Positions 48,906 through 58,874 are shown, counted from the stretch's first letter. The stretch: 64,000 nt of DNA from Duganella rivi (GCF_009857435.1 NZ_WWCK01000001.1:1-64000), one strand, 5' to 3'. Made by a program: numbers and translations. The notes: generated by a model from the letters alone, not told the origin.

Positions 48906-49798
48906 TGAGCAACAAGCGCAAAGGCATCATTCTGGCGGGCGGCTCCGGCACCCGCCTGTACCCGGTGACGATGAGCGTCTCCAAGCAGCTATTACCGATT
49001 TACGACAAGCCGATGATCTATCATCCGCTGACCACGCTGATGCTGGCCGGCATGCGCGAGATCCTGATTATCTCCACGCCGCAAGACACGCCGCGCTTCA
49101 AGGATTTGCTGGGCGACGGCAGCCAGTGGGGCATCAGCATCAGCTACGCGGTGCAGCCTTCGCCGGACGGCCTGGCGCAAGCCTTCATCATCGGCAAAGA
49201 GTTTGTGGGCGATTCGCCGTCGGCGCTGATTTTGGGCGACAACATCTACTACGGTAACGATCTGGACGCCCTGCTCCGCCACGCCACCGAGCAAACCTCG
49301 GGCGCCACCGTGTTCGCCTACCACGTGCAAGATCCTGAGCGTTACGGCGTGGTCGAGTTCGATGCGAACCGCACTGCCGTATCGATTGAAGAAAAGCCGC
49401 AGCAGCCAAAGTCCAACTACGCCGTCACCGGCCTGTATTTCTACGATAGCCAAGTGTGCGATATCGCGGCCAGCATCAAACCATCGGCGCGCGGCGAACT
49501 GGAAATCACCGACGTCAACAAGGCCTACCTCGAAAAGCAGCAATTGAACGTAGAAGTGATGGGCCGCGGCATGGCGTGGCTGGACACCGGCACCCACGAG
49601 TCGCTGCTGGAAGCCGGCCAATTCATCGCCACCATCGAGAAGCGCCAGGGCTTGAAAGTGGCATGCCCGGAAGAGATCGCCTACCGCAAGGGTTACATCA
49701 ACGGCGACCAGCTGCGCAAGCTGGCCGAGCCGCTGAAGAAAAACCAGTACGGTCAATATCTGCTGCAAATCCTGGAAGATAAGGTGATCCCACGATGA
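48905..49798 (+). CDS. rmlA: Glucose-1-phosphate thymidylyltransferase
   Basis: 297 residues. Makes dTDP-glucose from dTTP and glucose-1-phosphate. Nucleotide-binding [11 protein letters not shown] near the N-terminus, [16 protein letters not shown], and GDNIYYG are family hallmarks. The ATG at 48905 overlaps the rmlB stop (TAATG). Overlaps rmlC by 4 bases. Confidence 0.96.
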   Translation: MSNKRKGIILAGGSGTRLYPVTMSVSKQLLPIYDKPMIYHPLTTLMLAGMREILIISTPQDTPRFKDLLGDGSQWGISISYAVQPSPDGLAQAFIIGKEFVGDSPSALILGDNIYYGNDLDALLRHATEQTSGATVFAYHVQDPERYGVVEFDANRTAVSIEEKPQQPKSNYAVTGLYFYDSQVCDIAASIKPSARGELEITDVNKAYLEKQQLNVEVMGRGMAWLDTGTHESLLEAGQFIATIEKRQGLKVACPEEIAYRKGYINGDQLRKLAEPLKKNQYGQYLLQILEDKVIPR

Positions 49799-50340
49799 AC
49801 GTCATTAAAACGCCACTGGAAGGCTTGCTGGTACTGGAACCGCGCGTGTTCGGCGACGACCGCGGTTTCTTCTTTGAGAGCTTCAACGCCAAGCGCTTTG
49901 CCGAGCTGACCGGCGTCACTGCCGAGTTCGTGCAAGACAATCACTCGCGCTCGAAGAAAGGCGTACTGCGCGGCATGCACTACCAAATCCAGCACGCGCA
50001 AGGCAAGCTGGTGCGCGCCACCGCGGGCACGGTGCTCGATGTGGTGCTCGATATCCGCAAGAGCTCGGCCACCTTCGGCCAGTCGTACAGCATTGAGCTG
50101 TCGGCCGAGAACAAGCGCCAGCTGTGGATTCCGCCCGGCTTCGCGCATGGCTTCGTCGTGATCTCCGAGACCGCCGAGTTTCTCTACAAAACCACCGACT
50201 ACTGGGCGCCCGAGTACGAGCGCTCGATCCTGTGGAACGATCCAGCCGTGGCCCACGCATGGCCGCCGGAACTCGACGTCATGCTCTCGGCGAAAGACCA
50301 GGCAGGCGTGCTGCTGGCCGATGCCGAGGTGTTCGAGTAA
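49795..50340 (+). CDS. rmlC: dTDP-4-dehydrorhamnose 3,5-epimerase
   Basis: 181 residues, cupin fold. Epimerises dTDP-4-keto-6-deoxyglucose at C3 and C5. Catalytic His62 in LRGMHYQ, the DRGFFFES opening and the IPPGFAHGF strand are present. Last gene of the rmlBAC operon; rmlD, the reductase, is not in the window. Confidence 0.95.
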   Translation: MNVIKTPLEGLLVLEPRVFGDDRGFFFESFNAKRFAELTGVTAEFVQDNHSRSKKGVLRGMHYQIQHAQGKLVRATAGTVLDVVLDIRKSSATFGQSYSIELSAENKRQLWIPPGFAHGFVVISETAEFLYKTTDYWAPEYERSILWNDPAVAHAWPPELDVMLSAKDQAGVLLADAEVFE

Positions 50341-51447
50341 CTAGGCAGATGGACGGACATAGCGGCGCACGATCACCACGCACTGATCCGTCCACGCTTT
50401 CACGGCTGCGATGACGACCTTCTTCTGGTTCAGCACCGGCAACTCAACGCCCTTCCACGACAAATAGCCAAACACAGAAGCGACTGCCAGCGAGATCAGG
50501 AAATTCTCATGCCACGCCCGGAATTCCGGCAGCAACTGGTAAGTCGCTTGCTGGATGGCGAAGCCGTACAGATAGATGCCATACGAAATGTCGCCAGCCC
50601 ACAGCACCGGCGTGCGGCGCACATTGAGCAAGCCGATGTAGACGGTCACATACGCCACTGTAGGCGCCGCCAGGAAATCGGTCTCCGGCCGCTGCAACAG
50701 CAGCCAGGTGGCGGCCACGGCGCCGCAGAACAGCGAGAAACTGTGCGGGATTTTTTCGCGCAGCAGATAAATCGCCACGCCCCAGAAGAAGGCCCACACT
50801 ACCGAGCGGCCGCTAGGCCGGCCCGCGTAGTGCATTTCCCAGTAGGTGAAGTTCATTACCGTGAAAACCAGGGTTGCCGCAATCAGCAGGCAAAGGAAAG
50901 CCATCGGCCGGCGATGCAGCGACAGCAGGAACACCACCGAGATGCCGATGTAGCACTTCAGCTCGTAAGGAATCGTCCATAGCTGTACGTTGACCACCTT
51001 CGAGTTGTTTTGCTCAAACACGCCCGGCAGGTAGTACTGAATCTCGCCCAGGATATTCAGGAAATAGCGGGCGAAGGTGGGATGGGTAAAGTACTCCGAC
51101 AGCGGCAGCGAGGTCAGCAGCACCCCAATCAGCAAGGCCGAGATCACCACCTCGCAGCACAGCGCGGGAAAGATGCGCAGCACGCGCAAGGTAAGGAAAG
51201 TCGGCAAATGCTCAGTACGCACCAGGCTGCCGGCGACCAGGAAACCGCTCAGGGCAAAGAAGCTCGGCACCAGGAATTCGATGAGCGGGCGCAGCGGGCC
51301 GGTATAGAACGGCCGTTCTGCTGCAGCGCCATAACAAACCATCACGGAGTGCCACGCGATGATGGCTACCGACAAGATAATGCGCAGGTAGTCAAAACCC
51401 GTCGGACGATGCGATGCAAGGACAGACTGCTGCTCTAGACTAAACAT
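50341..51447 (-). CDS. Acyltransferase family 3 membrane protein
   Basis: 368 residues, about ten membrane helices, of the OafA/YrhL family that acetylates or otherwise acylates surface polysaccharides. The N-terminal GFDYLRIILSVAIIAWHSV carries the family His (around residue 38), and FFALSGFLVAGSL follows. It is tail-to-tail with rmlC with no gap, so a role in modifying a rhamnose-containing glycan is plausible but not shown. The C-terminal tail is basic and cytoplasmic. Confidence 0.85.
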   Translation of the reverse strand: MFSLEQQSVLASHRPTGFDYLRIILSVAIIAWHSVMVCYGAAAERPFYTGPLRPLIEFLVPSFFALSGFLVAGSLVRTEHLPTFLTLRVLRIFPALCCEVVISALLIGVLLTSLPLSEYFTHPTFARYFLNILGEIQYYLPGVFEQNNSKVVNVQLWTIPYELKCYIGISVVFLLSLHRRPMAFLCLLIAATLVFTVMNFTYWEMHYAGRPSGRSVVWAFFWGVAIYLLREKIPHSFSLFCGAVAATWLLLQRPETDFLAAPTVAYVTVYIGLLNVRRTPVLWAGDISYGIYLYGFAIQQATYQLLPEFRAWHENFLISLAVASVFGYLSWKGVELPVLNQKKVVIAAVKAWTDQCVVIVRRYVRPSA

Positions 51448-51550
51448 GGGAGCTCCGATCAGGAAATGACTTTATTTACATGACATATTTGCAATATATT
51501 TAGTATATAGATAATTATGGTGCGTCGCAAAATATTTCGACCGTCCAGGC

Positions 51551-51584
51551 ATAAAAAAACCCACCGGATCGCTCCGGTGGGTCT
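51551..51584. terminator. Terminator downstream of icd
   Basis: Stem ACCCACCGGA / TCCGGTGGGT, 4-base loop, with seven T on the minus strand and TTTT on the plus strand. Strongest for icd, about 27 bases after its stop. Confidence 0.9.
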
Positions 51585-51608
51585 TTTGAGAGAGGGCTAA
51601 AGCCGGTT

Positions 51609-52862
<1,254 letters not shown>

Positions 52863-52988
52863 CTGATGATTCTCCGAAGGGGATAGTCCAAGTCTTCTAT
52901 AAGATATAAGACGGTTGTTTCACATTATGCACGAGTATGTAGTGAGGCGCCATGACTTTCAAGCCTACACCAATTTCCGCTTTCTATA

Positions 52989-53549
52989 ATGCCCCTGATT
53001 TTATTCAATAAACCGTTTCAAGTGCTGTGCCAGTTCTCGGCGCAAGACGACAAGGCCACGCTGGCCGATCACCTGAAGATCCCCAACATCTATCCAGCCG
53101 GCCGGCTCGACTACGACAGCGAAGGCCTGATGCTGCTGACCGACGACGGCAAGCTGCAGCACGCCATTGCCCACCCCGACCACAAGGCCGGCAAGACCTA
53201 CCTGGTGCAAGTGGACGGCGTGCCGGACGCCGCCGCCATGACCAGGCTGCAAGCCCCAATCGACCTCGGCGATTTCGTCACCAAGCCTTGCCACGCGGTG
53301 CACATTGCCGAGCCCGAGTGGCTGTGGCCGCGCAATCCGCCGATCCGCCAGCGCGCCGGCCAGCCCACCAGCTGGCTGGCGATCACGCTGCAAGAAGGCA
53401 AGAACCGCCAGGTGCGGCGCATGACGGCGGCAGTCGGCCTGCCGACGCTGCGGCTGGTGCGCAGCGCCATCGGCAACATCTCCCTGGCAAGCCACCCGCT
53501 GATGCCGGGTGAGTGGATGGAAGTGTCGCCCAAAGACCTCAGCCGCTAG
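52989..53549 (+). CDS. rluE: 23S rRNA pseudouridine synthase, RluE-like
   Basis: 186 residues of the RsuA/RluE family without an S4 domain. Catalytic Asp41 in PAGRLDYDSEGL, followed by KTYLVQV and the C-terminal GKNRQVRRMTAAVG helix. RluE modifies U2457 of 23S rRNA. The ATG at 52989 is the only sensible start for the first strand, yet it overlaps a perfect TATAAT (52985-52990), so that TATAAT cannot be its own -10 box. Confidence 0.9.
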   Translation: MPLILFNKPFQVLCQFSAQDDKATLADHLKIPNIYPAGRLDYDSEGLMLLTDDGKLQHAIAHPDHKAGKTYLVQVDGVPDAAAMTRLQAPIDLGDFVTKPCHAVHIAEPEWLWPRNPPIRQRAGQPTSWLAITLQEGKNRQVRRMTAAVGLPTLRLVRSAIGNISLASHPLMPGEWMEVSPKDLSR

Positions 53550-53622
53550 CAGCTCGACAACACTTGCCCGATTACTTGCTCTATTATTAGGCAGCTAGGC
53601 GCCGCCGCGCCTGGAGGATGCC

Positions 53623-54903
53623 ATGCCTGCTGAACCGAGCGCCGACTACACCGAGTCCCCCTACTACCTGCAAGCCGTGGCCGCGCTGGCCCGGCGGCAG
53701 ACCGTGACCGCGCACGAGGACATCTACTGCGACAACGGCATAAAGCTGGTGTCCAAGGGCACCGAACTGGGCGAAGAACAATTCCAGCGCCTTGCCCGCC
53801 ACAAACTCCACGAGCCGCTCGACAATATGCTGATCAGCGAGCGCGCCATCGACGCCGCCAGCCTGTCGATCGAGGCCGGCAAAATCCTGGAACACGATCC
53901 CATTTACGCCCGCCTCGCCAACCGCAGCGGCGATCCGCTGGCGGTCAAGCACGGCCTGGCCGCGCTCAAGCTGCCGCCGCCACTGCTGATGCGGCTGACC
54001 GTGCTGCGCGACCAGCGCCAGGAGATGTTCCAGCACACCCTGCGTACCGCCATCATCGCCTATGCGCTGGCGCAGCGCCTCAAGCTGCCGCCGCCCGAGC
54101 GCCAGGTGCTGCTGCTGGCCGCGCTATGCCACGACCTCGGCGAGATGCACACCGACCCCATGCTGCTCGACAGCGGCCATGCCATCACGCCCGACGAGCG
54201 CCGCTACGTGCACGTGCACCCGCTCGCCAGCCACATGGTGCTGAACGCGATCAAGGACTTCCCGCCGGCGGCGCGGCAGGCGGTCTTGCAGCACCACGAG
54301 AGGATGGACGGCAGCGGCTATCCGCACGGCCTGCGCGCCGACAAGATCACGCCGCTAGCCAAATTGCTGGCGGTGGCCGACGTGGCCGAAACCGTGATTC
54401 GCCGCTTCGATTTGCCGCGCCTGGACATGCTGGCGCGCCTGCACCAGAACCGTTTCGACCGCGCCGCCGCCGACGCGCTGCGCGACCTGATCCACGCCAC
54501 CCCGGAAGACGCCCTGCCGATGCCGCAAGAGCAGCTGGACGCCGCCACCAAGCTGGCCCACCTGTCCGACGTGCTGCGCGCCTGGTTCGCCCAGCGCAGC
54601 GTGTTCGAGCACATGGTCGCGCCGGCCGAGCCGGAACGCTCGCCGCTGGCCTTCCTGTTCGAGCGCATGAACACCATCCGCCAGCTGGTGCTGCAAGCGG
54701 GCTTCGATCCCGACCGCAGCGAGAGCATGCTGTTCATCGCCCAGGACGATCCCGCCATCTTGTTGGAACTGCGCACCATGCTCGATGAAATCGAGTGGCT
54801 GCAACTCGACCTCGCCAACGAGATCGACCGCCGCTCGGCCGAGCTGCAAGGCCTGTCGCCGCAACCGCTGCACGCGCTGCTTCAGCACCTGCGCCCGGGC
54901 TAA
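53623..54903 (+). CDS. HD-GYP-type domain protein
   Basis: 426 residues. N-terminal part of unknown fold (about 1-130), an HD domain with His170-Asp171 (CHDLGEMH) and the GYP signature HHERMDGSGYP (224-234), then a helical C-terminal part. HD-GYP enzymes break c-di-GMP; here the usual HDIGK reads HDLGE, so Lys is replaced by Glu and activity is uncertain. Good ribosome site (GGAGG, 7 bases). No receiver domain or membrane segment is seen. Together with the GGDEF-EAL protein it suggests active c-di-GMP signalling. Confidence 0.85.
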   Translation: MPAEPSADYTESPYYLQAVAALARRQTVTAHEDIYCDNGIKLVSKGTELGEEQFQRLARHKLHEPLDNMLISERAIDAASLSIEAGKILEHDPIYARLANRSGDPLAVKHGLAALKLPPPLLMRLTVLRDQRQEMFQHTLRTAIIAYALAQRLKLPPPERQVLLLAALCHDLGEMHTDPMLLDSGHAITPDERRYVHVHPLASHMVLNAIKDFPPAARQAVLQHHERMDGSGYPHGLRADKITPLAKLLAVADVAETVIRRFDLPRLDMLARLHQNRFDRAAADALRDLIHATPEDALPMPQEQLDAATKLAHLSDVLRAWFAQRSVFEHMVAPAEPERSPLAFLFERMNTIRQLVLQAGFDPDRSESMLFIAQDDPAILLELRTMLDEIEWLQLDLANEIDRRSAELQGLSPQPLHALLQHLRPG

Positions 54904-54921
54904 ACCAAACGCACAAACGAC

Positions 54922-54954
54922 AAAAGCCGCACTGGCAATGCCAGCGCGGCTTTT
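54922..54954. terminator. Bidirectional terminator between HD-GYP gene and rpsT
   Basis: AAAAGCCGC, A, CTGGC, AAT, GCCAG, C, GCGGCTTTT: a long stem with one mismatch and A/T ends, serving both convergent genes. Confidence 0.9.
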
Positions 54955-54979
54955 CGCTTGGTCTTCCTGAAAAGGAAAA

Positions 54980-55246
54980 TTAAGCTGCCAGTGCTTTCAA
55001 AGCAGCGGCCAGACGGCTCTTGTGGCGAGCTGCCTTGTTTTTGTGGATGATTTTCTTGTCAGCGATGCTGTCGATAGTCGACACCGAAGCTTGGAAGATG
55101 GTCGTCGCAGCAGCTTTGTCGCCAGCTTGGATCGCTTTACGCACAGCTTTGATAGCGGTACGCAGGGTCGAACGCTGAGCCGAGTTGTGAGCGTTTTGCT
55201 TAACTGCTTGACGAGCGCGTTTACGCGCTTGTGCGGTATTTGCCAT
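54980..55246 (-). CDS. rpsT: 30S ribosomal protein S20
   Basis: 88 residues, Lys/Arg/Ala-rich three-helix bundle binding 16S rRNA. The start [18 protein letters not shown] and the closing [20 protein letters not shown] are typical. The ribosome site AGGAAAT is 6 bases before the ATG. It has a leader of roughly 145 bases with a long inverted repeat (55285-55365). Encoded divergently from murJ, as in many betaproteobacteria. Confidence 0.98.
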   Translation of the reverse strand: MANTAQARKRARQAVKQNAHNSAQRSTLRTAIKAVRKAIQAGDKAAATTIFQASVSTIDSIADKKIIHKNKAARHKSRLAAALKALAA

Positions 55247-55284
55247 GAAATTTCCTAAACAGGTAAATGATGCGTTTGCAAACG

Positions 55285-55365
55285 TTAATGTTTGGCAAAC
55301 AGGTGCGTCCTAGGTTGCCATAAGAGCGAACCGTGTGAGTCAAACTACTGCCTGCCAAACATTAA
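55285..55365 (-). promoter_or_regulatory. Long-range stem in the rpsT leader
   Basis: TTAATGTTTGGCA (55285-55297) and TGCCAAACATTAA (55353-55365) are exact 13-base complements enclosing 55 bases. The proximal arm also belongs to a competing local hairpin, TGTTTG-G-CAAACA (55289-55301), near the palindrome GTTTGCAAAC. A leader with two alternative folds fits feedback control by a ribosomal protein. Folding is seen; regulation is inference. Confidence 0.5.
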
Positions 55366-55397
55366 TGTCTGCGCAACAGAATTTTGTACAGCCTGTG

Positions 55398-55426
55398 ATT
55401 ATAGCGATATTTATTGGCAGGAGCAA
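55398..55426 (-). promoter_or_regulatory. rpsT promoter
   Basis: Minus strand TTGCTC, 17-base spacer, TATAAT, with a predicted start near 55391. The -10 box is part of an inverted repeat (GTGATTATAG 55395-55404, CTATAATCAC 55427-55436) whose other arm carries TATAAT for murJ on the plus strand. Confidence 0.65.
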
Positions 55427-55441
55427 CTATAATCACGTCCC

Positions 55442-56980
55442 ATGAACTTGCTTAAGACACTTACCGCCATCTCCAGCATGACCATGCTGTCCCGGATCAC
55501 CGGCCTCCTGCGTGAAACCTTGATCGCCCGCGCCTTTGGCGCCGGCGCCATGACCGACGCTTACACGGTCGCGTTCCGCATCCCTAATCTATTGCGGCGT
55601 TTATTTGCCGAGGGCGCGTTCTCGCAAGCCTTCGTGCCGATCCTGGCCGAGTACAAGAACCAGCAGGGACAGGAAGCCAGCAAAAAGCTGGTCGACCACG
55701 TCGCCAACACACTGGTGTGGGCCACCTTGATCGTCACGGTGATCGGCATTATAGCCTCGCCGCTGTTTATTTACCTGATTGCCAGCGGCCTCAAGGAGTT
55801 CGACGCGGCGGTCTGGATGACGCGCCTGATGTTCCCATATATTAGCTTCATGGCCTTCGTGGCCATGGCGGGCGGCGTGCTCAACACCTGGCGCGAGTTC
55901 AAAATCCCGGCCTTTACGCCGGTGCTGCTGAATATTTCGTCGATTCTGGCTTCGCTGTTCCTGCAACAGCACCTGGCCCAGCCGATCTACGCCATGGCGA
56001 TTGCCGTGTTCGTGGGCGGCGTGCTGCAAGTGGCGATCCAGGTGCCGGCGCTGGTGAAAATCGGCATGCTGCCGACGCTGTCGTGGAATCCGGCAGCAGG
56101 ACTGGGCGACCCCGGCGTGCGCCGCGTGCTGAAGAAGATGGGGCCAGCCGTGTTTGCCGTCTCGGCCGCGCAGATCAGCTTGATGATCAACACCAGCATC
56201 GCCTCGCGGCTGGAGACCGGCAGCATCTCGTGGCTGTCCTACGCCGACCGCCTGATGGAATTCCCCACAGCCCTGCTGGGCGTGGCGCTGGGCACCATCT
56301 TGCTGCCCAGCCTGTCCAAGGCCAAGGCCGACGACGACACCCAGGAATACTCGGACTTGCTGGACTGGGGCCTGCGCCTGACCTTCCTGCTGGCGCTGCC
56401 GGCGGCGGTGGGCTTGGCGGTGCTGGCCGAGCCGATGATCGCCACCCTGTTCCACTACGGCGCCTTCACCGACGAGGCGGCGGCGCAATCGGCGCGCCCG
56501 CTGATTGCCTACTGTGCCGGCCTGCTTGGCATTATCCTGGTGAAGACGCTGGCGCCGGCCTTCTACGCGCAGCAAGACATCCGCACTCCAGTACGCATTG
56601 CCATCGTGGTGCTGATCGCTACCCAGCTGATGAACCTGTTGTTCGTGCCTTATTTGCGGGTGTCCGGCCTGGCCTTGTCGATCGGCCTCGGCGCCTGCCT
56701 GAACGCGGCTTTCTTGTACACCGGCCTGCGCAAGCGCAATATCTACCGCCCGCTGCCGGGCTGGCCGCTGTTCTGCGTCAAGCTGGTGATCGGCTGCGGC
56801 CTGATGGGCGCGGCTGCATGGTTCGGCTCGCAGCAAATCGATTGGATCGGCTTGCAGCACCATGCCTTCCTGCGCCTGGGCGCCCTGCTGCTGCTGGTCG
56901 GCCTGTGCGGCGCGGTCTACTTTGGCGCGCTGCTGGCGATGGGCTTCCGCCTGCGCGACTTCAAGCGCATCGCCCGCTAA
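55442..56980 (+). CDS. murJ: Lipid II flippase MurJ
   Basis: 512 residues, MOP-exporter fold with 14 membrane helices. Moves lipid II across the inner membrane for peptidoglycan synthesis. The N-terminal SRITGLLRETLIARAFGAG and the RIPNLLRRLFAEGAFSQAFVP region (about 39-60) carry the conserved arginines. No ribosome site; TATAAT (55428-55433) ends 8 bases before the ATG, so the mRNA may be nearly leaderless. Confidence 0.96.
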   Translation: MNLLKTLTAISSMTMLSRITGLLRETLIARAFGAGAMTDAYTVAFRIPNLLRRLFAEGAFSQAFVPILAEYKNQQGQEASKKLVDHVANTLVWATLIVTVIGIIASPLFIYLIASGLKEFDAAVWMTRLMFPYISFMAFVAMAGGVLNTWREFKIPAFTPVLLNISSILASLFLQQHLAQPIYAMAIAVFVGGVLQVAIQVPALVKIGMLPTLSWNPAAGLGDPGVRRVLKKMGPAVFAVSAAQISLMINTSIASRLETGSISWLSYADRLMEFPTALLGVALGTILLPSLSKAKADDDTQEYSDLLDWGLRLTFLLALPAAVGLAVLAEPMIATLFHYGAFTDEAAAQSARPLIAYCAGLLGIILVKTLAPAFYAQQDIRTPVRIAIVVLIATQLMNLLFVPYLRVSGLALSIGLGACLNAAFLYTGLRKRNIYRPLPGWPLFCVKLVIGCGLMGAAAWFGSQQIDWIGLQHHAFLRLGALLLLVGLCGAVYFGALLAMGFRLRDFKRIAR

Positions 56981-56999
56981 GCCCACAAAACGCCGGACG

Positions 57000-57030
57000 A
57001 AAAAAAACCCGCTCAAAAGCGGGTTTTTTT
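57000..57030. terminator. Bidirectional terminator between murJ and the PEP-CTERM gene
   Basis: A7, CCCGC, TCAAAA, GCGGG, T7: symmetrical, serving both convergent genes. Confidence 0.92.
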
Positions 57031-57043
57031 ACGCTAGCAGAAA

Positions 57044-57535
57044 TTAAGCTGCTTTTTTGGCTTTGCGGCGAGCAACAGCACCAACCAGTGCCAGGCCACC
57101 CAGCAGCATGCCGTAGGTTGCTGGTTCTGGAACAGCGCTCACGCTGATTTCGCCCGAGTAGCCGAACTTGGTGCCGGTGTAGCCAGGGGTTTTGATGCCA
57201 ACCAGGCTCAGCGAGAATGGGCCGGAACCGGTGTAGTCGAAGTCCAGGAACTGCAGCTTGCCGCCCGAGATGGTGCCGACTACGCTGCTCGAACCACCGC
57301 TCAGAACCGAGCTACCCCACTTCACGTTCTGCGAGCTCAGGGTGATGTAGATGTTGTAAACGCCAGCGCCCAGGCCGGTGAAGGACAGGACGTCATCGCC
57401 GTCGGCCAGCGTGGTGCCTACGCTGTCGAAGGTGATCAGGTTGGTGGTGTTCAGGGCGATCGACTGGTCATCCGCCATGGCGCCAAACGAAGCAGCGGCC
57501 AGTACTGCACCGGCAACGATAGATTTCAATTTCAT
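57044..57535 (-). CDS. PEP-CTERM sorting-signal protein
   Basis: 163 residues. Signal peptide at 1-20 (ends FGAMA), an all-beta Gly/Ser-rich body, and a C-terminal sorting signal: VPEP (135-138), hydrophobic helix, basic tail ARRKAKKAA. Proteins with this tail are cut by the exosortase EpsH and tied to extracellular polysaccharide export. No exosortase gene is in the window. ATG at 57535 with AAGGA ahead; an earlier ATG (57577) lacks one. Function of the body unknown. Confidence 0.9.
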   Translation of the reverse strand: MKLKSIVAGAVLAAASFGAMADDQSIALNTTNLITFDSVGTTLADGDDVLSFTGLGAGVYNIYITLSSQNVKWGSSVLSGGSSSVVGTISGGKLQFLDFDYTGSGPFSLSLVGIKTPGYTGTKFGYSGEISVSAVPEPATYGMLLGGLALVGAVARRKAKKAA

Positions 57536-57764
57536 GTGATTTTCCTTAATCAACGAATTGTGGCTGCTTTGCGTCAACCACTTGGTGGGTTAATAGGAGT
57601 ACTGCTGAGATGAATCATAACATAAACACATTAATTACGATTGTAAATTTTCTATTTTTAATTTCTTTTAAACAACTGCTTTCGCATCGCAAAATAAAAC
57701 TATCTGCGGTGCACCATTTCGGGCTACCGGGAAGTAGCTTTTGGTGAGAAAGTTGGTATTTTTT
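57536..57764. other. AT-rich intergenic region
   Basis: 229 bases between the pseudopilin operon and the PEP-CTERM gene, both on the minus strand. AT-rich with short A and T runs, so a promoter for the PEP-CTERM gene is expected, but I cannot place one with confidence. Confidence 0.3.
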
Positions 57765-58499
57765 TTACTCTAAAACCGGTTCGGCTGGCGGCTTTTCCGG
57801 CTCTGTCGCAGGGGCCTGCTCAGAGTGAGAAACGGGCTCATCAGGGGCTGGCAGCGTGCTTTTTTCAGCCTCGTCCGCTGTGACTGCCACGGTCGAATTT
57901 GGTGCAGCTGAAATTTGTGGTGTTTGGGCGTTGTTTTGTTGTAACGCAGGTACACTTTGGGCAACTTGTGCTTGATTTTCGCTATTTTCAATCGTGCGCG
58001 GGGCTTCGGTGGCGATAGCGAATTTCCACTCAGAAATACGACTTTTGCCTGCAAATCCAGAATATCGTGCGGGAAAGTTACCTATTTTCACAGGTCGTGC
58101 ATCCGACAAACTGTAGACGGCCAGCACGCCCATTTTGTCGCCTAAATAAACAATGCCCCATTCGGCCTTGCCGGTCATCGGATCGACAAAAATCTTGCGC
58201 AAATGGCGGCGCATGCCAGGGAAACGGGGATCTTTGAGCAGATCTTTGAGCGACGGCGGCTGCGTCGGCATTCCTTGCGGCGTGGCGTCGGCGTAGCTTT
58301 TGAGGGCGTCGCTAAAGGCCGCGCCGATATCGAGCAGCTCTTGCTCTGCCCTGCTGCGCTGCAACACTGAACCTAGTTTTATGGCCGAGGCGGTGACCAT
58401 GGCAACGATTGCCACCACGATTATCAAGCTCAAATAGGTGAATCCGCGCGCAGCCTTGACGCGGCGCGGCAAGCGGCGCAATGTTGTTTCTTCGGCCAT
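57765..58499 (-). CDS. Pilin-like protein with atypical prepilin site and long tail
   Basis: 244 residues. Prepilin cleavage would fall between Gly19 and Phe20 (ARGFTYLSL), followed by a hydrophobic helix (to about 42). The usual Glu at +5 is Ser, as in some minor pseudopilins. A GspG-like body runs to about 170 (RFPGMRRHLRKIFVDPMTG), then a roughly 75-residue Pro/Glu/Ala/Gln-rich tail, probably disordered. Last gene of the operon, 1 base after the preceding pseudopilin. The ATG at 58499 is chosen to give a short basic leader. Confidence 0.8.
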   Translation of the reverse strand: MAEETTLRRLPRRVKAARGFTYLSLIIVVAIVAMVTASAIKLGSVLQRSRAEQELLDIGAAFSDALKSYADATPQGMPTQPPSLKDLLKDPRFPGMRRHLRKIFVDPMTGKAEWGIVYLGDKMGVLAVYSLSDARPVKIGNFPARYSGFAGKSRISEWKFAIATEAPRTIENSENQAQVAQSVPALQQNNAQTPQISAAPNSTVAVTADEAEKSTLPAPDEPVSHSEQAPATEPEKPPAEPVLE

Positions 58500-58500
58500 A

Positions 58501-58872
58501 TTACCAATCGGCGTATGGCTTGCCGCTGCGGTCGTTGCCGGCGGCGCTGCTGCGGATGTTGTAGACGCTGCCCTTGGTGTTGTCCTCCGGCGGCACGATC
58601 GTCCATGCTGCGTCGCTCTCGGCAATCGGGTCGTACGGCAGCGCGCGCAAATAATGTTTTTCTACCAATTGCTCCAGCGAATCCGGGTAGCGGCCGGTGT
58701 CGCCGTAATATTGATCCAGCACCTGGCGCACATTGCGCAGGTTGTCGGCCAGCACCACTTCCTTCGATTTGTCGATGCTGGGGAAGTAGCGTGGAATGGC
58801 GAGCGTCAGCATCAAGGCCACAATTCCCAGCACCACCAGCAATTCGATCAGCGTGAATCCTTTGCGCTTCAT
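58501..58872 (-). CDS. Type II secretion/type IV pilus pseudopilin
   Basis: 123 residues. Short leader MKRKG, cleavage before Phe6, Glu at +5 (FTLIELL), hydrophobic helix, and a small GspG-like body (YYGDTGRYPDSLEQLVE, LPYDPI). Major-pilin candidate of this system. ATG at 58872, 2 bases after the previous stop; a GTG three codons earlier overlaps that stop. Confidence 0.88.
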   Translation of the reverse strand: MKRKGFTLIELLVVLGIVALMLTLAIPRYFPSIDKSKEVVLADNLRNVRQVLDQYYGDTGRYPDSLEQLVEKHYLRALPYDPIAESDAAWTIVPPEDNTKGSVYNIRSSAAGNDRSGKPYADW

Positions 58873-58874
58873 GG

